A stretch of DNA of 64,000 nt from NCBI RefSeq assembly GCF_043290135.1, contig NC_134702.1, positions 85,230,317-85,294,316 of the forward strand. Direction: 5' to 3'. The notes under the pieces were generated by a model. That model ran no database searches. It had not been told where the DNA came from and saw nothing but the letters and a program-made list of their open reading frames with translations. Below are positions 8,827-20,685 of this stretch, in pieces. The translations under genes were made by a program, and so were the position numbers. This DNA comes from Rhipicephalus microplus (Eukaryota > Arthropoda > Arachnida > Ixodida > Ixodidae). How positions within the stretch are numbered: position 1 is the stretch's first letter; each line of letters opens with the position of its first letter.

Positions 8827-9295
8827 GCACTTTCCGACGCCGGCAATCGAACCCGGGCTTTCTGGGTGAATGCTAAATATCCTAGCCACTAGACCACGCC
8901 GGAGATGGCGACAAGAGAACGAGCGCTAGTACTGGAGTCTGTTCGCGGACAGTTTCGTCGTTGCCAATTTTGCTGCATTAGCAAAAATAAAAAGCAAGGT
9001 CCCACCGAGATTTGAACCCAGATCGCTGGATTCAAAGTCCAGAGTGCTAACCATTACACCATGAGACCGCACTTTCCGACGCCGAGAATCGAACCCGGGC
9101 CTTCTTTGTGAAAGCCAGATATACTAGCCACTAGACCACGCCGGAGATGGCAGAAGGCAGCGAGCATCGGTACCGCGGTCTATTCGCTGACAGTTTCGTC
9201 GTGTCCAGCTTTTGCTGCATTAGCAAAAACAAAAAGCAAGGTCTCACCGAGATTTGAACTCGGATCCCTGGATTCAGAGTCCAGAGTGCTAACCG

Positions 9296-10600
9296 TTACA
9301 CCATGAGACCGCACTTTCCGACGCCGGGAATTGAACCCGGGCCTTCTGGGTGAAAGCAAGATATCCTAGCCACTAGACCACGCCGGAGATAAAGGCAAGA
9401 GAACGAGCGCTGGTACCGGTGTCTAATCGTGGACAGTTTCGTCATTGCCAGCTTTCGCTGCATTAGCAAAAATAAAAAGCAAGGTCTCACCGAGAATTGG
9501 ACTCGTTTCCCCAGATTCAAAATCCAGAGTGCTAGCTATTTCCCCATGAGACCGCACTTTCCAACACCGGAAATGAATCCCGGGCCTTCTTGGAGAAAGC
9601 CAGATATCCTAGCCACTAGACCATGCCAGAGATGGCGCCAAGGGAATGAGCGCTAGTACCGGTGTCTGTTCGCGGACAGTTTCGTCGGTCCAGCTTTGCT
9701 GCATTAGCAAAAATAAAAAGCAAGGTCTCACCGAGATTTGAACTCAGATCGCTGGATTCAAAGTCTAGAGTGCTAACCATTACACCATGAGACCGCATTT
9801 TCCGACGCTGAGAATCGAACCCGGGCCTTCTGGGTGAAAGCCAGATATGCTAGCCACTAGAACACGCCAGAGATGGCTCGAGGGGGCGAGCATCGGTACC
9901 GCAGTCTATTCGTTGACAGTTTCGTCGTTGCCAGCTTTTGCTGCATTAGCAAAAGTAAAAAGCAAGGTCTCACCGAGATTTGAACTCGGATCGCTGGATT
10001 CAGAGTCCAGAGTGCTAACCATTACACCATGAGACCGCACAACCCGACGCCGGGAATCGAACCCGGGTCTTCTTGGTGAAAGCCAGAAATCCTAGCCACT
10101 ACACCACGCCGAAGACGGCACAAGGAAGCGAGCATCGGTGCCGCGGTCTATTCGTTGACAGTTTCGTCGTTGCCAGCTTTTGCTGCATTAGCAAAGATAA
10201 AAAAGCAAGATCTCACCGAGAATTAAACTCGGATCGCTGGATTCAGAGTCCAGAGTGCTAACCGTTACACCATGAGACCGCACCTTCCGACGCCGGGAAT
10301 CGAACCCGGGCCTTCTGGGTGAAAGCCAGATATCCTAGCCACTAGACCACGCCGGAGATGACGACAAGAGAACGAGCGCTGGTACCGGTGTCTATTCGTG
10401 GACAGTTTCGTCGTTGCCAGCTTTTGCTGCATTAGCAAAAATAAAAAGAGGTCTCACCGAGATTTGAACTCTGATCGCTGTATTTGAACTCCAGAGTGCT
10501 AACCGTTACACCATGAGACCGCACTTTCCGACGCCGGGAATCGAACCCGGGCCTTCTGGGTGAAAGCTAAATATCCTAGCCACTAGACCACGCCGAAGAC
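9296..10600 (-). repeat. Higher-order repeat, copy 3 (partial)
   Basis: Matches the start of copies 1 and 2 (5510 matches 9616, 5741 matches 9847, 1993 matches 10449 at larger offset) and then loses register with them at about 10.6 kb, where a different mix of unit subtypes begins. Confidence 0.7.
10449..10520 (-). tRNA. tRNA-Gln body with anticodon TCA
   Basis: Third copy of the 1993 form. Acceptor, A box and B box intact. Confidence 0.6.
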
Positions 10601-10933
10601 GGCACAAGGCAGCGAGCATCGGTGCCGCGGTCTATTCGTTGACAGTTTCGTCGTTGCCAGCTTTTGCTGCATTAGCAAAGATAAAAAAGCAAGATCTCAC
10701 CGAGAATTAAACTCGGATCGCTGGATTCAGAGTCCAGAGTGCTAACCGTTACACCATGAGACCGCCCTTTCCTACGCCGGGAATCAAACCCGGGACTTCT
10801 TTGTGAAAGCCAGATATCCTAACCACTAGACCGCGCCGGAGATGGCTCAAGGCAGCGAGCATCGGTACCGTGGTCTATTAGCTGACAGTTTCGTCATTGC
10901 CAGCTTTTGCTGCATCAGCACAAATAAAAAGCA

Positions 10934-11005
10934 AGGTCTCACCGAGATTTGAACTCGGATCGCTGGATTCAGAGTCCAGAGTGCTAACCGTTACACCATG
11001 AGACC
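10934..11005 (-). tRNA. tRNA-Gln (CTG), consensus
   Basis: All arms consensus. The trailer has CACAAATAAAAAGC, which shortens the distal T-run. Confidence 0.85.
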
Positions 11006-11010
11006 GCACT

Positions 11011-11082
11011 TTCCGACGCCGGGAATTGAACCCGGGCCTTCTGGGTGAAAGCCAGATATCCTAGCCACTAGACCACGCTGGA
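11011..11082 (-). tRNA. tRNA-Glu (TTC)
   Basis: Consensus except 5' end TCCAGCG, which turns one acceptor pair into a mismatch, and T-loop TTCAATT. Confidence 0.8.
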
Positions 11083-12145
11083 GATAAAGGCAAGAGAACG
11101 AGCGCTAGTACTGGAGTCTATTCGCGGGCAGTTTCGCCGTTGCCATCTTTTGTTGCATTAGCAAAAATAAAAAACAAGGTCTCACCGAGATTTCAACTCG
11201 GTTCCCTAGATTCAGAGTCCAGAGTGCTAGCTGTTTCACCATGATACCGCACTTTCCAACACCGGGAATGAAACCCGGGCCTTCTTGGTGAAAGCCAGAT
11301 ATCCTAGCCACTAGACCACGCCGGAGATGGCTCAAGGCAGCGAGCATCACTACCGCGGTCTATTCGCTGACAGTTTCGTCGTTGCCAGCTTTTGCTGCAT
11401 TAGCAAAAATTAAAAGCATGGTCTCACCGAGATTTGAACTCGGATCGCTGGATTCAGAGTCCAGAGTGCTAACCGTTACACCATGGGACCGCACTTTCCG
11501 ACGCCGGGAATCGAACCCCGGCCTTCTGGGTGAAAGCCAGATATCCTAGCCACTAGACCACGCCGGAGATGAAGGCAAGAGAACGAGCGCTAGTACCGGT
11601 GTCTAATCGCGGACAGTTTCGTCGTTGCCAGCTTTCGCTGCATTAGCAAAAATAAAAAGCAAGGTCTCACCGAGAATTGGACTTGGTTTCCTAGATTCAG
11701 AGTCCAGAGTGGTAGCTGTTTCACCATGAGACCGCACTTTCCAACACCGGGAATGAAACCCGGGTCTTCTTGGTGAAAGCCAGATATCCTAGCCACTAGA
11801 CCATGCCACAGATGGCGCCAAGGGAATGAGCGCTAGTACCGGTGTCTGTTCGTGGACAGGTTCGTCGTTGCCAGCTTTGCTGCATTAGCAATAATAAAAA
11901 GCAAGGTCTCACCGAGATTTGAACTCAGATCGCTGGATTCAAAGTCCAGAGTGCTAACCATTACACCATGAGACCGAACTTTCCGACGCCGGGAATCGAA
12001 CCCGGGCCTTCTTTGTGAAAGCCAGATGTCCTAGCCACTAGACCGCGCCGGAGATGGCTCAAGGCAGCGAGCATCCGTACCGTGGTCTATTCGCTGACAG
12101 TTTCGTCGTTGCCAGCTTTTGCTGCATTAGCAAAAATTAAAAGCA

Positions 12146-12217
12146 AGGTCTCACCGAGATTTGAACTCGGATCGCTGGATTCAGAGTCCAGAGTGCTAAC
12201 CGTTACACCATGAGACC
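12146..12217 (-). tRNA. tRNA-Gln (CTG), consensus
   Basis: Consensus body. The trailer has AAAAATTAAAAGC, changing the two T-runs to TTTT and TTTTT separated by AA. Confidence 0.85.
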
Positions 12218-12222
12218 GCACT

Positions 12223-12294
12223 TTCCGACGCCGGGAATCGAACCCGGGCCTTCTGGGCTAAAGCCAGATATGCTAGCCACTAGACCACGCCAGA
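12223..12294 (-). tRNA. tRNA-Glu body with anticodon TTA
   Basis: Plus strand TGGGCTAAAGCCAG gives loop CTTTAGC, anticodon TTA (reads UAA), on a perfect TCTGG/CCAGA stem. Acceptor, A box and B box are intact apart from one base at the 5' end. A37 has become G. Confidence 0.6.
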
Positions 12295-12385
12295 GCTGGC
12301 TCGAGGGAGCGAGCATCGGTACCGCGGTCTATTCGTTGACAGTTTCGTCGTCCAGCTTTTGCTGCATTAGCAAAAATAAAAAGCA

Positions 12386-12457
12386 AGGTCTCACCGAGAT
12401 TTGAACTCGGATCGCTGGATTCAGAGTCCAGAGTGCTAACCATTACACCATGAGACC
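12386..12457 (-). tRNA. tRNA-Gln (CTG), consensus
   Basis: Consensus in all arms. Its upstream Glu uses T-loop TTCAATT. Confidence 0.86.
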
Positions 12458-13917
12458 GCACAATCCGACGCCGGGAATTGAACCCGGGTCTTCTTGGTGA
12501 AAGCCAGAAATCGTAGCCACTACACCACGCCGAAGACGGCACAAGGCAGCGAGCATCGGTACCGTGGTCTATTCGTTCACAGTATCGTCGTTGCCAGCTT
12601 TTGTTGCATTAGCAAAGATAAAAAAAGCAAGGTCTCACCGAGAATTGAACTCGGATCGCTGGATTCAGAGCCCAGAGTGCTAACCGTTACACCATGAGAC
12701 CGCACTTTCCGACGCCGGGAATCGAACCCGGGCCTTCTGGGTGAAAGCTAAATATCCTAGCCACTAGACCACGCCGGAGATGGTGACAAGTGAACGAGCG
12801 CTAGTACTGGAGTCTGTTCGCGGACAGTTTCGTCGTTGCCAGCTTTGCTGCATTAGCAAAAATAAAAAGCAAGATCTCACCGAGATTTGAACTCAGATCG
12901 CTGGATTCAAAGTCCAGAGTGCTAACCATTACACCATGAGACCGCACTTTCCGACGCCGAGAATTGAACCCGGGCCTTCTTTGTGAAAGCCAGATATCCT
13001 AGCCACTAGACCACGCCGGAGATGGCTCAAGGCAGCGAGCATCGGTACCGCGGTCTATTCGCTGAAAGTTTCGTCGTTGCCAGCTTTTGCTGCATTAGCA
13101 AAAATAAAAAGCAAGGTCTCACCGAGATTTGAACTCCGATCGCTGGATTCAGAGTCCACAGTGCTAATCATTACACCATAAGACCGCACATTCCGACGCC
13201 GGGAATCGAACCCAGGTCTCCTTGGTGAAAGCCAGATATCCTAGCCACTAGACCACGCCGAAGACGGCACAAGGCAGCGAGCATCGGTACCGCGGTCTAT
13301 TCGTTGACAGTTTCGTCGTTGCCAGCTTTTGCTGCATTAGCAAAGATAAAAAAGCAAGATCTCACCGAGAATTAAACTCGGATCGCTGGATTCAGAGTCC
13401 AGAGTGCTAACCGTTACACCATGAGACCGCAATTTCCAACACCGGGAATGAAACCCGGGTCTTCTTGGTGAAAGCCAGATATCCTAGCCACTAGACCATG
13501 CCACAGATGGCGCCAAGGGAATGAGCGCTAGTACCGGTGTCTGTTCGTGGACAGGTTCGTCGTTGCCAGCTTTGCTGCATTAGCAATAATAAAAAGCAAG
13601 GTCTCACCGAGATTTGAACTCAGATCGCTGGATCCAAAGTCCAGAGTGCTAACCATTACACCATGAGACCGAACGTTCCGACGCCGGGAATCGAACCCGG
13701 GCCTTCTTTGTGAAAGCCAGATATCCTAGCCACTAGACCGCGCCGGAGATGGCTCAAGGCAGCAAGCATCCGTACCGTGGTCTATTCGCTGACAGTTTCG
13801 TCGTTGCCAGCTTTTGCTGCATTAGCAAAAATTAAAAGCAAGGTCTCACCGAGATTTGAACTCGGATCGCTGGATTCAGAGTCCAGAGTGCTAACCGTTA
13901 CACCATGAGACCGCACT

Positions 13918-13989
13918 TTCCGACGCCGAGAATCGAACCCGGGCCTTCTGGGCTAAAGCCAGATTTCCTAGCCACTAGACCACGCCGGA
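13918..13989 (-). tRNA. tRNA-Glu body with anticodon TTA
   Basis: Second Glu body with loop CTTTAGC. One T-stem change (CGAGAATCGAACCCGGG) and AGATTTCC in place of AGATATCC. Confidence 0.55.
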
Positions 13990-15291
13990 GATGGCGGCAA
14001 GGGAATGAGCGCTGGTACCGGTGTCTAAACGTGGAAAGTTTAGTCGTTGCCAGCTTTCGCTGCATTAGCAAAAATAAAAAGCAAGGTCTCACTGAGATTT
14101 GAACTCTGATCGCTGACTGCAGAGTGCAGAGTGCTAACCATTACACCAATAGACCACACTTTTTGACGCCGGGAATCGAACCCGGGCCTTCTGGGTGAAA
14201 GCCAGATATGCTAGCCACAAGACCACGCCAGAGCTGGCTCGAGGGAGCGAGCATCGGTACCGCGGTCTATTCGTTGACAGTTTCGTCGTCCAGCTTTTGC
14301 TGCATTAGCAAAAATAAAAAGCAAGGTCTCACCAAGATTTGAACTCGGATCGCAGGATTCAGAGTCCAGAGTGGTAACCATTACACCATGAGACCGCACA
14401 ATCCGACGCCGGGAATCGAACCCGGGCCTTCTTTGTGAAAGCCAGATATCCTAGCCACTAGACCACGCCGGAGATGGCTCAAGGCAGCGAGCATCGGTAC
14501 CGCGGTCTATTCGCTGAAAGTTTCGTCGTTGCCAGCATTTGCTGCATTAGCAAAAATAAAAAGAAGGTCTCACCGAGATTTGAACTCCGATCGCTGGATT
14601 CAGAGTCCACAGTGCTAACCATTACACCATGACACCGCACATTCCGATGCCGGGAATCGAACGCAGGTCTCCTTGGTGAAAGCCAGATAACCTAGCCACT
14701 AGACCACGCCGAAGACGGCACAAGGCAGCGAGCATCGGTACCGCGGTCTATTCGTTGACAGTTTCGTCGTTGCCAGCTTTTGCTGCATTAGCAAAGATAA
14801 AAAAGCAAGATCTCACCGAGAATTAAACTCGGATCGCTGGATTCAGAGTCCAGAGTGCTAACCGTTACACCATGAGACCGCAATTTCCGACGCCGGGAAT
14901 CGAACCCGGGCCTTCTGGGTGAAAGCCAGATATCCTAGCCACTAGACCGCGCCGGAGATGGCTCAAGGCAGCGAGCATCCGTACCGTGGTCTATTTGCTG
15001 ACAGTTTCGTCGTTGCCAGCTTTCGCTGCATTAGCAAAAATAAAAAGCAAGGTCTCACCGAGATTTGAACTCAGATCGCTGGATGCAGAGTGCAGAGTGC
15101 TAACCATTACACCAATAGACCACACTTTCTGACGCCGGGAATCGAACCCGGGCCTTCTGGGTGAAAGCCAGATATGCTAGCCACTAGACCACGCCAGAGA
15201 TGGCTCGAGGGAGCGAGCATCGGTACCGCGGTCTATTCGTTGACAGTTTCGTCGTTGCCAGCTTTTGCTGCATTAGCAAAAGTAAAAAGCA

Positions 15292-15363
15292 AGGTCTCAC
15301 CGAGATTTGAACTCGGATCGCTGGATTCAGAGTCCAGAGTGCTAACCATTACACCATGAGACC
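15292..15363 (-). tRNA. tRNA-Gln (CTG), consensus
   Basis: Consensus body. The trailer reads AAAAGTAAAAAGC, so only the proximal T-run of five remains next to the gene. Confidence 0.87.
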
Positions 15364-15368
15364 GCACA

Positions 15369-15440
15369 ATCCGACGCCGGGAATCGAACCCGGGCCTTCT
15401 GGGTGAAAGCCAGATATGCTAGCCACTAGACCACGCCAGA
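15369..15440 (-). tRNA. tRNA-Glu (TTC)
   Basis: Consensus T-arm and anticodon arm. The 5' end TCTGGCG slightly changes the acceptor. Linker to Gln is TGTGC on the minus strand. Confidence 0.8.
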
Positions 15441-15775
15441 GATGGCTCGAGGGAGCGAGCATCGGTACCGCGGTCTATTCGTTTACAGTTTCGTCGTTGC
15501 CAGCTTTTGTTGCATTAGCAAAGATAAAAAAGCAAGGTCTCACCGAGAATTGAACTCGGATCGCTGGATTCAGAGCCCAGAGTGCTAACCGTTACACCAT
15601 GAGACCGCAATTTCCGACGACGGGAATCCAACCCGGGCCTTCTGGTTGAAAGGCAGATATCCTAGCCACTAGACCACGCCGGAGATGACGACAAGAGAAC
15701 GAGCGCTGGTACCGGTGTCTATTTGTGGACAGTTTCGTCGTTGCCAGCTTTTGCTGCATTAGCAAAAATAAAAAG

Positions 15776-15847
15776 AGGTCTCACGGAGATTTGAACTCGG
15801 ATCGCTGTATTTGAACTCCAGAGTTCTAACCGTTACACCATGAGACC
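15776..15847 (-). tRNA. tRNA-Gln body with anticodon TCA
   Basis: Loop GTTCAAA (TCA). T-stem CCGAG/CTCCG and D-arm GTTC each carry one change. Fourth TCA copy, outside the 10.6-kb higher-order block. Confidence 0.55.
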
Positions 15848-16502
15848 GCACTTTCCGACGCCGGGAATCAAACCCGGGCCTTCTGTGTGAAAGCTAAATA
15901 TCCTAGCCACTAGACCACGCCGGAGATGGCGACAAGAGAACGAGCGCTAGTACTGGAGTCTGTTCGCGGACAGTTTCGTCGTTGCCAGCTTTGCTGCATT
16001 AGCAAAAATAAAAAGCAAGGTCTCACCGAGATTTGAACTCAGATCGCTGGATTCAAAGTCAAGAGTGCTAACCACTACACCATGGGACCGCACTTTCCGA
16101 CGCCGAGAATTGAACCCGGGCCTTCTTTGTGAAAGCCAGATATCCTAGCCACTAGACCACGCCGGAGATGGCACAAGGCAGCGAGCATCGGTACCGCGGT
16201 CTATTCGCTGACAGTTTCGTCGTGTCCAGCTTTTGCTGCATTAGCAAAAATAAAAAGCAAGGTCTCACCGAGATTTGAACTCGGATCGCTGGATTCAGAG
16301 TCCAGAGTGCTAACCACTACACCATGAGACCACACTTTCCGACGCCGGGAATCGAACCCCGGCCTTCTGGGTGAAAGCCAGATATCCTAGCCACTAGACC
16401 ACGCCGGAGATGAAGGCAAGAAGACGAGCGCTGGTACCGGTGTCTAATCGTGGACAGTTTCGTCATTGCCAGCTTTCGCTGAGTTAGCAAAAATAAAAAG
16501 CA

Positions 16503-16572
16503 AGGTCTCACCGAGATTAGAACTCGGATCGCTGTATTTAAACTCCAGAGTGCTAACCGTTACACCATGTCC
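16503..16572 (-). pseudogene. tRNA-Gln-like, anticodon TTA
   Basis: Loop GTTTAAA. Acceptor 5' strand shortened and changed (ACCATGTCC on the plus strand), T-loop TTCTAAT. Confidence 0.65.
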
Positions 16573-17470
16573 GCACTTTTCGACGCCGGGAATCGAACCC
16601 GGGCCTTCTGGGTGAAAGCCAAATATCCTAGCCCCTAGACCACGCCGGAGATGGCGACAAGAGAACGAGCGCTAGTACTGGAGTCCGTTTCCGGACAGTT
16701 TCGTCGTTGCCAGCTTTGCTGCATTAGCAAAAATAAAAAGCAAAGTCTCACCGAGATTCGAACTCAGATCGCTGAATTCAAAGTCCAGAGTCCTAACCAT
16801 TATACAAAGAGACCGCACTTTCCGACGCCGAGAATCGAACCCGGGCCTTCTTTGTGAAAGCCAGATATCCTAGCCACTGGACCACGCCGGAGATGGCAGA
16901 AGGCAGCGAGCATCGGTACCGCGGTCTATTCGCTGAAAGTTTCGCCGTTACCAGCTTTTTCCTGCATTAGCAAAAATAAAAAACAAGGTCTCACCGAGAT
17001 TTGAACTCGGATCGCTGGATTCAGAGCCCAGAGTGCTAACCATTACACCATGAGAACGCACTTTCCGTCGCCGGGAATCGAACCCGGGCCTTCTGGGTGA
17101 AAGCCAGATATCCTAGCCACTAGACCACGCCGGAGATGAAGGCAAGAGAACGAGCGCTGGTACCGGTGTCTAATCCTGGACAGTTTCGTCGTTGCCAACT
17201 TTCGCTGCATTAGCAAAAATAAAAAGCAAGGTCTCACAGAGATTTGAGCTTGGATCGCTGGATTCAAAGTCCAGTGTGATAACCATTACACTATGAGACC
17301 ACACTTTCCGACGCCGGGAATCGAACCCGGGCCTCTTAGTGAAAGCCAGATATCCCAGCCACTACACCACGCCTGAAATGGCGACAAGCGAGCGAGCGCT
17401 GGTACCGGTGTCTATTCGCGGACAGTTTCGTCATTGCCAGCCTTTGCTGCATTAGCAAAAATAAAAAGCA

Positions 17471-17542
17471 AGGTCTAACCGAGATTTGAACCCGGATCGC
17501 TGGATTCAGAGTCCAGAGTGCTAACCGTTACACCATGAGACC
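17471..17542 (-). tRNA. tRNA-Gln (CTG), acceptor variant
   Basis: Plus strand GGTCTAACC puts a mismatch at the inner end of the acceptor stem. T-stem CCGGG. This AACC form recurs near 25430, 37380, 39320 and 43440 and is a distinct subfamily. Confidence 0.7.
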
Positions 17543-17547
17543 GCACT

Positions 17548-17619
17548 TTCCGACGCCGGGAATCGAACCCGGGCCTTCTGGGTGAAAGCCAAATATCCTA
17601 GCCACTAGACCACGCCGGA
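17548..17619 (-). tRNA. tRNA-Glu (TTC), GCCAAAT form
   Basis: Consensus acceptor and T-arm. One anticodon-stem change (CCAAAT for CCAGAT on the plus strand). Confidence 0.75.
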
Positions 17620-19167
17620 GATGGCGACAAGAGAGCGAGCACTAGTACTGGAGTCTATTCGCGGACAGTTTCGCCGTTGCCAGCTTTTGTTGCATTAGCA
17701 AAAATAAAAAGCAAGGTCTCACCGAGATTTGAACTCGGATCGCTGGATTCAGAGTCCAGAGTGCTAACCGTTACACCATGAGACCGCACTTTCCGACGCT
17801 GGGAATCGAACCCGGGCCTTCTGGGTGAAAGCCAGGTATCGTAGGCACTATACCACGCCGGAGATGACAGCAAGAGAACGAGCGCTGGTACCGGTGCCTT
17901 ATCGTGGACAGTTTAGTCGTTGCCAGCTTTCGCTGCATTAGCAAAAATAAAAAGCAAGGTCTCACCGAGATTTGAACTCAGATCGCTGGATGCAGAGTGC
18001 AGAGTGCTAACCATTACACCAATAGACCACACTTTCCGACGCCGGGAATCGAATCCCGGTCTTCTTGGTGAAAGCCAGATATCCTAGCCACTAGACCACG
18101 CCGAAGATGGCACAAGGCAGCGAGCATCGGTACCGCGGTCTATACGTTGACACTTTCGTCGTTGCCAGCTTTCGCTGCATTAGCAAAAATAAAAAGCAAG
18201 GTCTCACCGAGAATTGGACTTGGTTTCCTAGATTCAGAGTCCAGAGTGGTAGCTGTTTCACCATGAGACCGCACTTTCCAACACCGGGAATGAAACCCGG
18301 GTCTTCTTGGTGAAAGCCAGATATCCTAGCCACTAGACCATGCCACAGATGGCGCCAAGGGAATGAGCGCTAGTACCGGTGTCTGTTCGTGGACAGGTTC
18401 GTCGTTGCCAGCTTTGCTGCATTAGCAAAAATAAAAAGCAAGGTCTCACCGAGATTTGAACTCAGATCGCTGGATTCAAAGTCCAGAGTGCTAACCATTA
18501 CACCATGAGACCGAACTTTCCGAAGCCGAGAATCGAACCCGGGCGTTCTTTGTGAAAGCCAGATATCCTAGCCACTAAACCACGCCGGAGATGGCTCAAG
18601 GCAGCAAGCATTGGTATCGCGGTCTATTCGCTGACAGTTTCGTCGTTGTCAGCTTTTGTTGCATTAGCAAAAATAAAAAGCAAGGTCTCACCGAGATTTC
18701 AACTCGGTTCCCTAGATTCAGAGTCCAGAGTGCTAGCTGTTTCACCATGATACCGCACTTTCCAACACCGGGAATGAAACCCGGGCCTTCTTGGTGAAAG
18801 CCAGATATCCTAGCCACTAGACCACGCCGGAGATGGCTCAAGGCAGCGAGCATCAGTACCGCGGTCTATTCGCTGACAGTTTCGTCGTTGCCAGCTTTTG
18901 CTGCAATAGCAAAAATTAAACGCAAGGTCTCACCGAGATTTGAACTCGGATCGCTGGATTCAGAGTCCAGAGTGCTAACCGTTACACCATGAGACCGCAC
19001 TTTCCGACGCCGGGAATCGAACCCGGGCCTTCTGGGTGAAAGTCAGATATCCTAGCCACTAGACCACGCCGGAGATGACGGCAAGGGAACGAGCGCTGGT
19101 ACCGGTGTCTAAACGTGGACAGTTTAGTCGTTGCCAGCTTTCGCTGCATTAGCAAAAATAAAAAGCA

Positions 19168-19239
19168 AGGTCTCACCGAGATTCGAACTCGGATCGCTGG
19201 ATTCAGAGTCCAGAGTGCTAACCGTTACACCATGAGACC
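19168..19239 (-). tRNA. tRNA-Gln (CTG)
   Basis: Consensus except T-loop TTCGAAT, which still fits the B box. Confidence 0.85.
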
Positions 19240-19244
19240 GCACT

Positions 19245-19316
19245 TTCCGCCGCCGGGAATCGAACCCGGGCCTTCTAGGTGAAAGCCAGATATCCTAGCC
19301 ACTAGACCACGCTGGA
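19245..19316 (-). tRNA. tRNA-Glu (TTC)
   Basis: T-arm consensus. Acceptor TCCAGCG/CGGCGGA and anticodon stem (TCTAGGTG) each have one change. Confidence 0.72.
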
Positions 19317-20620
19317 GATGGCTCAAGGCAGCGAGCATCGGTACCGCGGTCTATTCGTTGACAGTTTCGTCGTTGCCAGCTTTCGCTGCATTAGCAAAAA
19401 TAAAAAGCAAGGTCTCACCGAGAATTGGACTTGGTTTCCTAGATTCAGAGTCCAGAGTGGTAGCTGTTTCACCATGAGACCGCACTTTCCAACACCGGGA
19501 ATGAAACCCGGGTCTTCTTGGTGAAAGCCAGATATCCTAGCCACTAGACCATGCCACAGATGGCGCCAAGGGAATGAGCTCTAGTACCGGTGTCTGTTCG
19601 TGGACAGGTTCGTCGTTGCCAGCTTTGCTGCATTAGCAAAAATAAAAAGCAAGGTCTCACCGAGATTTGAACTCAGATCGCTGGATTCAAAGTCCAGAGT
19701 GCTAACCATTACACCATGAGACCGAACTTTCCGAAGCCGAGAATCGAACCAGGGCGTTCTTTGTGAAAGCCAGATATTCCAGCCACCAGACCACGCCGGA
19801 GATGGCTCAAGGCAGCAAGCATTGGTTTCGCGGTCTATTCGCTGACAGTTTCGCCGTTGCCAGCTTTTGTTGCATTAGCAAAAATAAAAAGCAAGGTCTC
19901 ACCGAGATTCGAACTCGGATGGCTGGATTCAGAGTCAAGAGGTCTAACTGTTACACCATGAGACCGCACTTTCCGACGCCCGGAATCGAACCCGGGCCAG
20001 CTTTGTGAAAGCCAGATATCCTAGACACTAGACCACGCCGGAGATCGCAAAAGGCAGCGAGCATCGGTACCGTGGTCTAATCGCTGACAGTTTCGTCGTT
20101 GCCAGCTTTTGCTGGATTAGCAAAAATAAAAAGCAAGGTCTCACCAAGATTTGAACTCGGATCGCTGGATTCAGAGTCCAGAGTGCTAACCGCTACACCA
20201 TGAGACCGCACTTTCCGCCGCCGGGAATCGAACCCGGGCCTTCTAGGTGAAAGCCAGATATCCTAGCCAGTAGACCACGCTGGAGATGGCTCAAGGCAGC
20301 GAGCATCGGTACCGTGGTCTATTCGCTGACAGTTTCGTCGTTGCCAGTTTTTGCTGCATAAGCAAAAATAAAAAGCAAGGTCTCACCGAGATTTGAACTC
20401 GGATCGCTGGATTCAGAGTCCAGAGTGCTAACCGTTACACCATGAGACAGCACTTTCCGACGCTGGGAATCGAACCCGGGCCTTCTGGGTGAAAGCCAGG
20501 TATCCTAGCCACTATACCACGCCGGAGATGACAGCAAGAGAACGAGCGCTGGTACCGGTGCCTTATCGTGGACAGTTTAGTCGTTGCCAGCTTTCGCTGC
20601 ATTAGCAAAAATAAAAAGCA

Positions 20621-20685
20621 AGGTCTCACCGAGATTTGAACTCAGATCGCTGGATGCAGAGTGCTAACCATTACACCAATAGACC
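20621..20685 (-). pseudogene. tRNA-Gln pseudogene with 7-nt anticodon-arm deletion
   Basis: Only 65 nt long. Plus strand GGATGCAGAGTGCTAACC lacks one of two AGAGTGC direct repeats present in its duplicate near 23050. The anticodon stem cannot form. Confidence 0.85.

Larger units (their letters stand above)
5190..9295 (-). repeat. Higher-order repeat, copy 2 (17 units, 4106 bp)
   Basis: Near-identical to copy 1 by eye over most of its length, with one 244-bp unit missing relative to it. Shared private changes include the TCA-anticodon Gln, the TTA-anticodon Gln genes and a spacer reading GTGTCC where most have GTTGCC. Few differences are seen, for example CTGTATTTAA versus CTCTATTTAA at 7823. 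Confidence 0.8.
10601..20294 (-). repeat. Mixed tRNA-Glu/Gln units, about 40 copies
   Basis: Unbroken 242-bp periodicity with no insertion. Units here mix several spacer types (beginning, on the plus strand, GATGGCGACA, GATGGCTCAA, GATGAAGGCA, GATGGCGCCA or GATGACAGCA). Many Gln copies carry changed T-loops or D-loops. It contains two Glu bodies with anticodon TTA (12223, 13918), a TCA Gln (15776) and a TTA Gln (16503). No coding gene seen. Confidence 0.85.
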
